DNA of 64,000 nt from Planococcus shenhongbingii (GTDB lineage: Bacteria > Bacillota > Bacilli > Bacillales_A > Planococcaceae). Positions 1-7,442 of this stretch are shown piece by piece. The stretch is taken from NCBI RefSeq assembly GCF_030413635.1, contig NZ_CP129235.1, forward strand, positions 372,001 through 436,000, written 5' to 3'. The notes beneath the pieces are model-generated. The model made no database searches and was not told the origin of the DNA. It saw only the letters and a list, made by a program, of their open reading frames with translations. The position numbers and the translations under genes were made by a program. Positions within the stretch are counted from its first letter, which is position 1, and each line of letters begins with the position of its first letter.

Positions 1-1008
1 TATGGGGCCAAAAGTTCTGCGGAAATTACGGTCATACCCACAGCCCGCAATACGGGGAATTTCGACATTAAATTCAATGCCAATGCAGTGGAAATCATGA
101 AACAAGGGGACAAAGTCACCGGTGTCCGCTATTTTGATACGGTCACTTTTGAAGAATTTATCCAACCGGCGGAAGTGGTCGTGTTGACAAGCTATGTGAT
201 GAATAATGCTAAATTATTGATGGTATCAAAAATTGGTGAACAGTATGATCCTGCAACCGGCAGAGGAACGCTTGGCAAGAATTATGCATATCAAATTTTG
301 CCAGGAGCATCCGGCTTCTTTGAGGAAAAAATGAACACCTTTATGGGGGCTGGGGCTCTTGGAATGACAGTGGATGATTTTAATGGAGATAATTTCGACC
401 ATGCGGATCTGGATTTTATTCATGGGGCCAGTCTTTCCATCACACAAACAGGAAATCGGCCGATTCTGACAAACCCAATTCCGCCTGACACGCCATCTTG
501 GGGAGCGGAATTTAAAAAAGCGTCGATTGAAAATTTTACAAGAACTTTGAGTGTTGGAGGACAAGGGGCTTCCATGCCGCATAAAGAAAACTACATGGCG
601 TTAGACAGTACGTATAAGGATGTTTATGGCGTACCATTACTTCAGATCACCTATAATTTTACTGATCAAGACAAGGCCTTACACGCTTATCTAACCGAAA
701 AAGCTGCTGGCATCATGCAGGAAATGGGCGCCAAAACAGTAGTTGGTGGCAGCCCAATTTCTGACTATGATATTGTTCCATATCAGACAACTCATAATAC
801 AGGTGGCACTATCATGGGGGCAGATCCGGCAACCAGTGTGGTGAATAATTTCTTGCAGCATTGGGACGCTGAAAACCTTTTTGTCGTAAGTGCTGGCAAT
901 TTCCCACATAATGGCGGTTACAACCCGACTGGAACAGTGGGGGCACTTGCTTATCGCTGTGCGGAAGGTATTATCAATTACAGTAAAAATGGCGGAGCGC
1001 TCGTATAA
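1..1008 (+). CDS. GMC-family flavin oxidoreductase, C-terminal part (5' end outside window)
   Basis: The frame is open from the first base, so this is the last 335 residues of a larger protein. The visible part carries the GMC C-terminal domain: a GGTIMGADPATSVV stretch and near the end FPHNGGYNPTGTVGALAYR, where family members place the catalytic His-Asn/His pair and the FAD-contacting loop. Such proteins oxidise alcohols or sugars; those beside a gluconate 2-dehydrogenase subunit 3 are exported as a complex. tatA and tatC follow after 18 bp, which suggests the enzyme, or a Tat-signal partner encoded upstream, is a dedicated Tat substrate. The substrate cannot be told from this fragment. Confidence 0.9.
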   Translation, partial: YGAKSSAEITVIPTARNTGNFDIKFNANAVEIMKQGDKVTGVRYFDTVTFEEFIQPAEVVVLTSYVMNNAKLLMVSKIGEQYDPATGRGTLGKNYAYQILPGASGFFEEKMNTFMGAGALGMTVDDFNGDNFDHADLDFIHGASLSITQTGNRPILTNPIPPDTPSWGAEFKKASIENFTRTLSVGGQGASMPHKENYMALDSTYKDVYGVPLLQITYNFTDQDKALHAYLTEKAAGIMQEMGAKTVVGGSPISDYDIVPYQTTHNTGGTIMGADPATSVVNNFLQHWDAENLFVVSAGNFPHNGGYNPTGTVGALAYRCAEGIINYSKNGGALV

Positions 1009-1026
1009 CAAAGGAGGAGAAAGTTT

Positions 1027-1233
1027 ATGGGAGGTTTAGCATCAATTGGCGTACCTGGATTAATCATTATTTTAGTCATCGTACTTATTTTATTCGGTCC
1101 GAAAAAGCTGCCGGAAATTGGCGGAGCAGTCGGAAAAACATTCTCGGAATTCAAACGGTCCACAAAAGGGCTAATGGATGATGACGAAGACGAAACGGTT
1201 GAAAAGCAAGAGAAAAAATCCGAAAAATTATGA
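1027..1233 (+). CDS. tatA: Twin-arginine translocase subunit TatA
   Basis: A 68-residue protein with one N-terminal membrane helix (about residues 8-23, [15 protein letters not shown]), the family FGPKKLPE hinge, an amphipathic helix ([14 protein letters not shown]) and a charged acidic tail. TatA oligomerises around TatC to pass folded proteins across the membrane. The start follows AAAGGAGGAGA. It lies between the GMC oxidoreductase and tatC, forming a minimal TatAC system of the Bacillus kind with no tatB. Confidence 0.95.
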   Translation: MGGLASIGVPGLIIILVIVLILFGPKKLPEIGGAVGKTFSEFKRSTKGLMDDDEDETVEKQEKKSEKL

Positions 1234-1243
1234 AGGTGGTTAA

Positions 1244-2089
1244 ATGGATCCGTATGGAGAACGCAAACTAATTAGCCCGCTCAGCAAGAAAGCAGCTCTT
1301 CTGGGAGAAAGTGCTGAAAAAATTTTAGAAGAGCCGCCGGTCAAACCGGAGCCGCCTAAAATAGAGCAACCGGAAGAACAGGCAGAAAGTTTGGTGGATC
1401 ATTTAGGTGAATTGAGAAAGCAGTTGATAAAGAGCATTTTTGTCTTTTTATTCTTCTTGCTGTTGGTTTTTTCGACCTTGAATTTTTGGTTTCCTTATAT
1501 CGTAAAAGGCCATGATCTGGTGATTCTAGGGCCTTTGGAAGTCATTAAATTTTATACTTCAATTTCGGCAACGCTGGCGCTTGGTCTTTCTTTGCCATTT
1601 CTCTGTTATTTTCTATGGCAATTCGTTAAGCCTGGTTTGCTGGAGACAGAAGCACGGTTTGTTGGCCTGTATTCGCCGGCTATGCTGATCTTGTTTCTTC
1701 TTGGCATATCGTTTGGCTACTTTATTGTCAATCCTTTGAGTTTCCAGTTTCTAATCGGAATGGGTGAAGCGAATTTCGCAGTCATGATTTCGGCAAATGA
1801 ATATATTCATTTTCTGATTATGACCACTATCCCGTTGGGGCTTCTTTTTGAAATGCCGATTGTTGCTTTATTCTTGTCCTCAATCGGATTACTGACGTCT
1901 GAATCAATGAAAAACGTACGGAAATGGTCGTACTTAGTGATTGCGATTGTATCGGCTTTAATTACTCCGCCAGATTTCATCAGCCAATTAATTGTGCTGA
2001 TTCCAATGGCTGTTCTTTACGAAGTAAGCATTTATATTGTGAGAAGAATAGAAGTGAAGAAAGCCAATGTTGAATCTTCTGCCATGTGA
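1244..2089 (+). CDS. tatC: Twin-arginine translocase subunit TatC
   Basis: 281 residues. TatC is the six-helix membrane receptor for twin-arginine signal peptides. The conserved DHLGELRKQL cytoplasmic start lies near residue 50 and an FEMP motif lies between later membrane helices. The first ~45 residues are a soluble Pro/Glu-rich extension (PEPPKIEQPEEQ) that typical 240-260 residue TatC proteins lack. The ATG sits 11 bp after the tatA stop behind AAGGTGG, so the two are co-transcribed. Confidence 0.95.
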   Translation: MDPYGERKLISPLSKKAALLGESAEKILEEPPVKPEPPKIEQPEEQAESLVDHLGELRKQLIKSIFVFLFFLLLVFSTLNFWFPYIVKGHDLVILGPLEVIKFYTSISATLALGLSLPFLCYFLWQFVKPGLLETEARFVGLYSPAMLILFLLGISFGYFIVNPLSFQFLIGMGEANFAVMISANEYIHFLIMTTIPLGLLFEMPIVALFLSSIGLLTSESMKNVRKWSYLVIAIVSALITPPDFISQLIVLIPMAVLYEVSIYIVRRIEVKKANVESSAM

Positions 2090-2102
2090 AACGATGAAAA
2101 GG

Positions 2103-2130
2103 AAAAGCTGCATTTCGGTGCAGTTTTTTT
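2103..2130 (+). terminator. Terminator after tatC
   Basis: Hairpin AAAAGCTGCA / TGCAGTTTTT with a 6-nt loop, followed by a T run. Confidence 0.8.
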
Positions 2131-2270
2131 ATATTTTAATTTATAAGAAAATTCCGATATTAAATGGCATTCCTTTTAAAACTTCTATACACTAAAGGGG
2201 TAAGGAAGTATAAGTATAGGTGGAAATCCCGCAGAAACAGAATCGGGAAACCAAGAGGAGGAGGAGCGGC

Positions 2271-2744
2271 ATGACGATCAATGTAGAAGAAATTGAAGAT
2301 CTGAAGACTGTAGATGTTTCAAAATTAGTAGAAGAAAGTGAAGCGGAAGGTTACCGCTTTCTCAAACGGCTGGTTAGCCAATACGAAGATGGCACCAATA
2401 CATTTAATCAGGCTGGAGAAGCATTGTACGGCGTATGGGATCAGCATGGCCATTTAATAGCCATCGGCGGCTTAAACCGGGACCCATATTCGAATAAAGA
2501 AGGAGTCGGCAGGCTGCGCCGCTTTTACATTTCTCCCAACTCCCGAAGACAGGGAATTGGCACGTTGCTTCTGAAAGAAATCATCAATCACGGGCGCGAT
2601 CATTTCAAAGAAATTGTGGTACGGACAGATTCAGCCGCTGCAGATGCTTTCTATCGAGCCAATGGTTTTTCAGCCGATCTTGGACTTCCGGAAGCAACCC
2701 ACGGATTAACACTGGACAACGGAGTAAAAGAAACGGCACGGTAA
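2271..2744 (+). CDS. GNAT family N-acetyltransferase
   Basis: 157 residues from the ATG behind AGAGGAGGAGGAG; the open frame continues upstream to a GTG at 2220 with no ribosome site. The acetyl-CoA binding motif A reads RRQGIGTLLLKEII, preceded by a beta-strand LRRFYIS, the usual GNAT core. Substrate unknown. A dispersed structured repeat begins right at its TAA stop. Confidence 0.85.
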   Translation: MTINVEEIEDLKTVDVSKLVEESEAEGYRFLKRLVSQYEDGTNTFNQAGEALYGVWDQHGHLIAIGGLNRDPYSNKEGVGRLRRFYISPNSRRQGIGTLLLKEIINHGRDHFKEIVVRTDSAAADAFYRANGFSADLGLPEATHGLTLDNGVKETAR

Positions 2745-2825
2745 AGTGAAACTTCAATCAGTGGATGTTCTTCCCACTGATTGTTAGTTGAACCAATCCG
2801 ACTGACAGTTAAAGCAGAGTGAAGA
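2742..2825 (+). repeat. Dispersed structured repeat, copy A (degenerate 3' half)
   Basis: Starts at the TAA of the GNAT gene with TAAAGTGAAACTTCAATC. Hairpin 1 pairs CAATCAGTGG (2755-2764) with CCACTGATTG (2774-2783); then TTAGTTGAACCAATC and a shortened end (GTTAAAGCAGAG). The second hairpin seen in other copies is missing. Other copies lie at 7224, 49831, 52952, 53075 and, reversed, 33934. Confidence 0.8.
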
Positions 2826-2844
2826 GAAACTGTGCTATTCAATG

Positions 2845-2871
2845 GCGGCTTGCTATGGCAAGCCGCTTTTT
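2845..2871 (+). terminator. Terminator hairpin
   Basis: GCGGCTTGC / GCAAGCCGC perfect 9-bp stem with a 4-nt loop and T5. The same stem sequence recurs in the terminator at 3705. Confidence 0.75.
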
Positions 2872-3012
2872 GGCGGGATTAAGTCACCTCTGGCTTTTCG
2901 CAATTATTTGAAGAAATATTCCATAGAAGATCAAAGATATGGTACCTTAAAAAAGAAATTGCCTGAAGCAGATCCTGGTGAGGTTGAGGGCTATATTATA
3001 GAAAGAAAATAA
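2872..3012 (+). pseudogene. Possible gene remnant (C-terminal piece, GrpB/UPF0157-like?)
   Basis: One frame from inside the preceding terminator to TAA at 3010 reads as a plausible protein tail: FRNYLKKYSIEDQRYGTLKK, then an acidic stretch ending EGYIIERK. The spacing FR-x-YL ... Y-x-x-LK resembles the end of GrpB/UPF0157 proteins from memory. There is no start codon or ribosome site after the terminator, so it would be a truncated remnant. It may also be chance. Confidence 0.3.
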
Positions 3013-3057
3013 CAAATAGCGGCTGAAATTGAAAAGCTGGCAATGGAGGAATTACGA

Positions 3058-3471
3058 ATGGAAATGTCGGAATGGAAAGGTGCAGCGGGAGTTTGCATCA
3101 ATGAAAAAAATGAAGTGTTGCTGGTGCTGCAAGGTCCTCCAGGAGAAGAGAAGAAATGGACGGTTCCTGCAGGCGGCATCGAACAAGGCGAAAGCCTGCG
3201 TGAATGCATTGAGCGGGAATTCTATGAAGAAACGGGTCTTACAGTGAAAGTTACCGATGAATTGAAAGTTAGAAGTGGAGAGTACGAAAACGCCGCTGTG
3301 TCTTTTGATGTCCATTATTTCAAAGTGGAAGTTACAGGCGGAGAAATTACGCTTCAAGAAGGCGATGAATGGATTTCGGATGTGGCATGGAAATCGTTAG
3401 GCGAGCTTGCCAAGTTGGACATGGCGTATCCAGACGATGCAAAATTGATAGAATCGCTGATCCAACACTGA
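3058..3471 (+). CDS. NUDIX hydrolase
   Basis: 137 residues from the ATG 8 nt after GGAGG; an ATG at 3043 overlaps that ribosome site and is less likely. The Nudix box is complete: GGIEQGE, seven residues, then REFYEETGL (G-x5-E-x7-REUxEExGU), which binds the metal for pyrophosphate bond hydrolysis of a nucleoside-diphosphate-X compound. Substrate not predictable. Length is usual for small MutT/ADP-ribose-type enzymes. Confidence 0.9.
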   Translation: MEMSEWKGAAGVCINEKNEVLLVLQGPPGEEKKWTVPAGGIEQGESLRECIEREFYEETGLTVKVTDELKVRSGEYENAAVSFDVHYFKVEVTGGEITLQEGDEWISDVAWKSLGELAKLDMAYPDDAKLIESLIQH

Positions 3472-3535
3472 TAAAAGCATATATCATAAAGAAAAAGGGT
3501 ATTATATGAATAAGATTTTATATAGGAGGGATTCG

Positions 3536-3703
3536 ATGAGAAAAGATCGGGAAGATCACGAAGGTGAAGAGCTGATTCCGGAAGTCGAGCCGCGCCGCGA
3601 TATGCCAGACACTAAAGAAATAGATCCGATGCCAGACAGAGAACTAGAGTATGAAGAAAATTCGAATGAAAAGTATAGAGATAATCCACCGCATGAAAAA
3701 TGA
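3536..3703 (+). CDS. Small acidic hydrophilic protein, unknown
   Basis: 55 residues from the ATG behind ATAGGAGGG (an upstream in-frame ATG at 3506 lacks a ribosome site). Composition is extreme: Glu, Asp, Arg and Pro dominate (LIPEVEPRRDMPDTKEIDPM), with no hydrophobic core, so it is probably disordered. It is followed at once by a strong terminator, which supports a real short transcription unit. Not a family I recognise. Confidence 0.65.
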   Translation: MRKDREDHEGEELIPEVEPRRDMPDTKEIDPMPDRELEYEENSNEKYRDNPPHEK

Positions 3704-3704
3704 G

Positions 3705-3729
3705 GCAAGCCGCTTGCGGCTTGCTTTTT
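3705..3729 (+). terminator. Terminator
   Basis: GCAAGCCGC TT GCGGCTTGC stem followed by T5. Confidence 0.85.
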
Positions 3730-3771
3730 ACATAAGTGTTTATCATTGCTTAGCTGTAAGGGGGAATAATC

Positions 3772-4719
3772 ATGCCGCAATATTTATTTGAAAACGCGAT
3801 TTGGCAAGAAGAAGGAGATATTGAAGATAAAGATTTCCTTAAATTTTTGCCGAACAATAAAAAAATGCATTCTTGGATTAAGGATTCACGCGACATAACC
3901 GTTAATATTTTGCATACAGAAACGTCAGAAAGCGGAAATGAAGCAATCTGGGGATCTCTTATTTATCGCCAAAACCCAAAAAAGAAAGATGACTTGGAGG
4001 TATTTCATTTTTATTTATCGAAAGATATTTTGGTGACAAATGAATTGGATTTTGAGACAGATGAGGACTTGGATAAAGATTCTGTCCTTAGGCAAATGAA
4101 AGAAACGGAATCCACAACTGAGTTAATGATGATTTTGCTGGGAGATATGATCAGTTCAATTCTCCATAAAATTGATGTGTTCGAAGAACAGCTCCGCAAC
4201 TTGTTGTGGGAAATAAGAGAAAGAAATGATAAAAAAACCTTAGATAAAATTGAAGTTGTACGCCATGAAATTCTTTTATGGCAAAACTTAGTGATGGGAT
4301 TTTTAGAAATAAGGATGGCTATTTTTGAAACGTTCGGCAAAGATGTAGAAAAAGAGAAAGAATACATACGGACCTCGGCGCGCATTGACCGCTGCATTAT
4401 GTTGATTAGGTCGTATAAAGACGAGATCAATAATATGGTGGATATGGAGAATGTAGTGGCCAATTACCGCGGAAACGAAATAATGAAGACATTAACTGTT
4501 CTAACGACGCTTTTCACTCCAGTGATGGCATTTGGTGCGTTATGGGGAATGAATTTTGAAAAAATGCCGGAATTGAGCTGGACTTATGGTTATTTAGGCT
4601 CGTTGATTGTGATTGTCGCTTCAACGGTTTTTCTCTATTTTTATTTGAAAAACCGAGGATGGACAGGAGATATATTAAAAACCGCTTTAAGCAAAAGTTC
4701 CAAACTGAAAAAACAGTAA
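3772..4719 (+). CDS. CorA-type divalent cation transporter
   Basis: 315 residues. A soluble N-terminal domain is followed by a long helical stalk and two C-terminal membrane helices (about 241-262 and 272-292). The signature GMN lies at the end of the first helix (WGMNFEKMPEL, about residues 258-267), the Mg2+/Co2+ selectivity loop of the CorA superfamily. The start follows AAGGGGGAATAATC. It is probably a homopentameric Mg2+ channel in the cell membrane, but the family also has Zn2+ exporters (ZntB), so the ion is an inference. Confidence 0.9.
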   Translation: MPQYLFENAIWQEEGDIEDKDFLKFLPNNKKMHSWIKDSRDITVNILHTETSESGNEAIWGSLIYRQNPKKKDDLEVFHFYLSKDILVTNELDFETDEDLDKDSVLRQMKETESTTELMMILLGDMISSILHKIDVFEEQLRNLLWEIRERNDKKTLDKIEVVRHEILLWQNLVMGFLEIRMAIFETFGKDVEKEKEYIRTSARIDRCIMLIRSYKDEINNMVDMENVVANYRGNEIMKTLTVLTTLFTPVMAFGALWGMNFEKMPELSWTYGYLGSLIVIVASTVFLYFYLKNRGWTGDILKTALSKSSKLKKQ

Positions 4720-4776
4720 AAGCGAATGGATGTCCTGTTTGAAGAACCAAGAGTCCTAATTACCGTAAAAGAAAAA

Positions 4777-4818
4777 CAAAGGAGCCAACCCATATTCATT
4801 GGGGCGGCTCCTTTGTTT
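4777..4818. terminator. Terminator between convergent genes
   Basis: AACAAAGGAGCC / GGCTCCTTTGTTT stem around a 19-nt loop; it can serve both the CorA-type gene (+) and the gene at 4872 (-). Confidence 0.65.
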
Positions 4819-4871
4819 GCAAATAAACTGAATAGCTAATGGAGTATAGCTTGACGCTGTTTTTCAACTCT

Positions 4872-5180
4872 TTAATAACGGAATTTATCTTTTTCAAGTT
4901 CCTCCAGCAAATCGGAATAGCGCTGAAGGTCTTGATCTCCATGCTTTTCGATATAGGAGGCTATAAGTTCTTTCAGTTCTTTCCGATGGCGTTCAACGGC
5001 GACGAGTTTCTCTTTTAGCGTTTGACGTCTCCACAGCTCAAGTTCTTTCACATCATCCATTTTCTCAAACATATCAATTTCAGCAAGCAGTACAAGCGCA
5101 GAGTTTTTCTTTTCATCGTACTTTTTCAGCGCTTTTTCAATCTTTTTAGTCTCATTATCAAAAGCCATTTTTGAGTACAT
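4872..5180 (-). CDS. Hypothetical coiled-coil protein
   Basis: 102 residues from ATG at 5180; a GTG at 5195 and an ATG at 5168 are alternatives, as the ribosome site (GGGTGGG) is weak. Almost all of it is charged helix with heptad-like Leu/Ile spacing (KKIEKALKKYDEKK ... ELWRRQTLKEKLVAVERH), so a soluble coiled coil is likely. It is a lone gene divergent from the ABC-F leader promoter. No family recognised. Confidence 0.65.
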   Translation of the reverse strand: MYSKMAFDNETKKIEKALKKYDEKKNSALVLLAEIDMFEKMDDVKELELWRRQTLKEKLVAVERHRKELKELIASYIEKHGDQDLQRYSDLLEELEKDKFRY

Positions 5181-5303
5181 TGACAAGGTACCCACCCGCC
5201 CTTCATAGAAACTTCTTATTAAGTATTCTTTTCCCTAATTAACTGAAATATAAGCTTTTGTGTATTCTTTCTTTATTATAAATGAGAATTTTCTGATTTT
5301 CAA

Positions 5304-5332
5304 TTGACGTTTTATGATGATTCAACTAAGAT
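5304..5332 (+). promoter_or_regulatory. Sigma-A promoter of the ABC-F leader
   Basis: -35 TTGACG (5304-5309), 17-bp spacer, -10 TAAGAT (5327-5332). The start site would fall near 5339, about 22 nt before the leader peptide ATG. Confidence 0.7.
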
Positions 5333-5360
5333 GAAAGAAATGATGAAGGAGGTGGGTAAG

Positions 5361-5495
5361 ATGAATCAAACTGGTAAGCGCATGACTGAATGTCAGGAGT
5401 ATCTCTACATTCTTCATGGCGTTACTTTCACAAAAAACATGCACGGGATAAGTCTGTCCTTTTTTAAACAATTGCATGAAGTGAAAAACCAGTGA
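5361..5495 (+). CDS. 44-residue leader peptide upstream of ABC-F gene
   Basis: The ATG stands behind a near-perfect ribosome site AAGGAGGTG (5346-5354). The peptide begins MNQTGKRMTECQEYLYILHG and ends LHEVKNQ. It is followed by a strong intrinsic terminator and then the ABC-F gene. Promoter, short translated ORF, terminator, then an antibiotic-resistance-type gene is the arrangement of ribosome-stalling attenuators known for several ABC-F genes. The peptide itself is not one I recognise. Confidence 0.65.
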   Translation: MNQTGKRMTECQEYLYILHGVTFTKNMHGISLSFFKQLHEVKNQ

Positions 5496-5524
5496 GAGAC
5501 ATCTGCCTGCAAACGGATTTTACC

Positions 5525-5553
5525 AAAGGCATGCGTCTGCGCATGCCTTTTTT
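5525..5553 (+). terminator. Attenuator-type terminator before ABC-F gene
   Basis: AAAGGCATGCG TCTG CGCATGCCTTT, an 11-bp perfect stem followed by T6, between the leader peptide stop (5495) and the ABC-F ATG (5592). Read-through is needed to express the ABC-F gene from the leader promoter. Confidence 0.85.
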
Positions 5554-5591
5554 GCATTGTATGTGTCTCTTCAACCGAAAGGAAGAGAACA

Positions 5592-7226
5592 ATGATCATC
5601 AGCCAATTCCAACAAATTATGTGCCATTTTGCGAATCAGAAATTATTTAATCATATTAAAGGGGAAATTGCCGAAGGCCAGCGGATTGGACTTGTCGGCA
5701 GGAACGGCGAAGGAAAGACGACGCTGCTGAATGTCTTGGCTGGAAAACTGCATCCGACAGAAGGCGCAGTTACCTGGAAAAAAGGCTGCGCAATCGGACT
5801 TTTACAGCAGTCTCCGAATGAAAACGGAGAACAAAAAGTCCATCAATTGCTGAGGAACGTGTTTTCAGAATTGCTTACCGTACAACTTCAGCTCGAGGAT
5901 ATGGAGAAACAAATGGGCATGGCAGCTCCGGAAGAAATGGAACGGATCTTGCGGCGTTATGGTGCCATGCAGGACGATTTTATTCAGCGGGGCGGTTACG
6001 AAATTGAAGTCCGAATCGATCAGATTCTTAATGGCTTGAAAATCAAATCATTAAAAGAAGAACAATGGGGACATTTGAGCGGCGGCGAACGGACAAAAGT
6101 AGGTTTGGCCAAATTGCTTTTACAGGAACCGGAGTTACTGCTGCTGGATGAACCAACAAACCATTTAGACTTAGAGGCGATTGAATGGCTTGGTTCTTTT
6201 ATTAGCCATTATAAAGGCACCATTGTGCTGGTTTCACATGACCGGTACTTCCTGGATGAAACAGTCACTCAAATTTGGGAGTTGGACCAAGGAGATTTGA
6301 TTCAATATAAAGGAAATTATTCAGCGTATGTAAAAGAGCGCGAAGCCCGTCTGCTGATTGAATTTCAGCAATACCAAGACCAGCAAAAGAAAATCCGGAA
6401 AATGAAAGAAACAATCAAGCGCTTGAAAGAATGGGCAAATCGGGCGAATCCGCCAAATGCCGGAATGCACCGCCAAGCAAAAAGTATAGAAAAAGCGTTA
6501 GCTCGTATTGAGTTGCTCGATCGTCCTGTCCTATCCAGAAAACAGATGGCTCTCGATTTTCAGATGGCAGACCGAAGCGGAAAAGATGTGGTCCGGATGG
6601 AAAGTATCTGGAAAGGCTTTGGAGAACGGATATTATTCCACGAACTAAACCTGCATGTCCGATTCGGGGAGCGGGTAGCGATTGTCGGCTCCAATGGCAC
6701 GGGAAAGACAACGCTTTTGAACATGATATTGGATACAGAAAAGCCGGATGCCGGGGACATCATTCTTGGGAACAGTTTATCCATCGGTTATTTATCTCAG
6801 CATACATTGGAAATGGATAATAACCGAAGCGTGTTAGAAGAGTTCCGGGATGTTGTGCCAGTGTCAGAATACGATGCCCGCCCTATATTGGCGCAGTTCT
6901 TGTTTTTTGGCAATATGGTGTTCCAGCCTGTGCGCCAGCTAAGCGGAGGAGAACGCATGCGGCTCCGGCTTGCTCAATTGATGCACATGAACCATAATCT
7001 ATTGATTTTAGACGAACCGACAAACCATTTAGATCTGGAAGCGAAAGAAGTTATGGAAGAAGCACTGTCCAATTTTCCCGGAACAATCATCTCGGTTTCC
7101 CACGACCGCTATTTCCTGGATAAGCTGTTTCCTGTAACTTATTGGCTCCATAATCAGTCAATTGAACGTTTTGATGGGAATTATTCTTTTGCGAAAGAAA
7201 AAAAACAGCCCGTCAGCACGGGATAA
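5592..7226 (+). CDS. ABC-F family ATPase (ribosomal protection type)
   Basis: 544 residues with two ABC domains on one chain and no membrane segment. Domain 1 has Walker A GRNGEGKTT and signature LSGGERTKVGLAKL; domain 2 has GSNGTGKTT and LSGGERMRLRLAQL. Both end LLxLDEPTNHLDLEA followed by SHDRYFLD. The linker between them (about residues 240-315) is charged helix, the part that reaches into the ribosome in ABC-F proteins. Both catalytic glutamates are present. The upstream leader peptide and attenuator point to an antibiotic-induced resistance factor like VmlR/VgaA rather than a housekeeping ABC-F, but the drug class is unknown. Confidence 0.85.
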   Translation: MIISQFQQIMCHFANQKLFNHIKGEIAEGQRIGLVGRNGEGKTTLLNVLAGKLHPTEGAVTWKKGCAIGLLQQSPNENGEQKVHQLLRNVFSELLTVQLQLEDMEKQMGMAAPEEMERILRRYGAMQDDFIQRGGYEIEVRIDQILNGLKIKSLKEEQWGHLSGGERTKVGLAKLLLQEPELLLLDEPTNHLDLEAIEWLGSFISHYKGTIVLVSHDRYFLDETVTQIWELDQGDLIQYKGNYSAYVKEREARLLIEFQQYQDQQKKIRKMKETIKRLKEWANRANPPNAGMHRQAKSIEKALARIELLDRPVLSRKQMALDFQMADRSGKDVVRMESIWKGFGERILFHELNLHVRFGERVAIVGSNGTGKTTLLNMILDTEKPDAGDIILGNSLSIGYLSQHTLEMDNNRSVLEEFRDVVPVSEYDARPILAQFLFFGNMVFQPVRQLSGGERMRLRLAQLMHMNHNLLILDEPTNHLDLEAKEVMEEALSNFPGTIISVSHDRYFLDKLFPVTYWLHNQSIERFDGNYSFAKEKKQPVSTG

Positions 7227-7350
7227 AGAGAAACTTCAATCCAAGGGGGTCTTTCCTCTTGGATTGTTAGTTGATCCAATCGGACTTTTACGGACAGTGG
7301 ATCTTCCGCTTGAAAAAGCGGAAGTCATACTGGCCGTTAAAGCGGGATAA
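7224..7350 (+). repeat. Dispersed structured repeat, copy B (full length)
   Basis: Begins at the TAA of the ABC-F gene (TAAAGAGAAACTTCAATC) and ends GTTAAAGCGGGATAA. Hairpin 1 is a 12-bp stem, 7237-7248 with 7255-7266 (CAATCCAAG / CTTGGATTG core). A fixed middle follows (TTAGTTGATCCAATCGGAC, TTTTACGG). Hairpin 2 pairs CTTCCGCTT (7303-7311) with AAGCGGAAG (7316-7324). A short reading frame across it is not a gene. Confidence 0.85.
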
Positions 7351-7442
7351 AAAGTATTTTCATATATTCAGCCAGAAAGCTTAAAGTTGCAAGGGAAGGG
7401 GTATAATTAAAGATCAATGACTTACTAATAAGGTGGAACCTA

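Noticed and set aside
226..582. 118-codon minus-strand frame inside the GMC gene
   Set aside because: Lies opposite a clear coding region, no ribosome site, no recognisable protein pattern.
3730..3771. Mg2+ riboswitch (M-box) before the CorA-type gene
   Set aside because: Only 42 bp separate the upstream terminator from the start codon, far too short for an M-box.
5304..5360. Longer leader ORF beginning with TTG at 5304
   Set aside because: The TTG is the -35 element of the promoter, so it is not in the transcript; the ATG at 5361 has the ribosome site.
7162..7350. 62-codon frame overlapping the ABC-F end and repeat copy B
   Set aside because: Starts inside the ABC-F gene in another frame and reads the dispersed repeat; no ribosome site.
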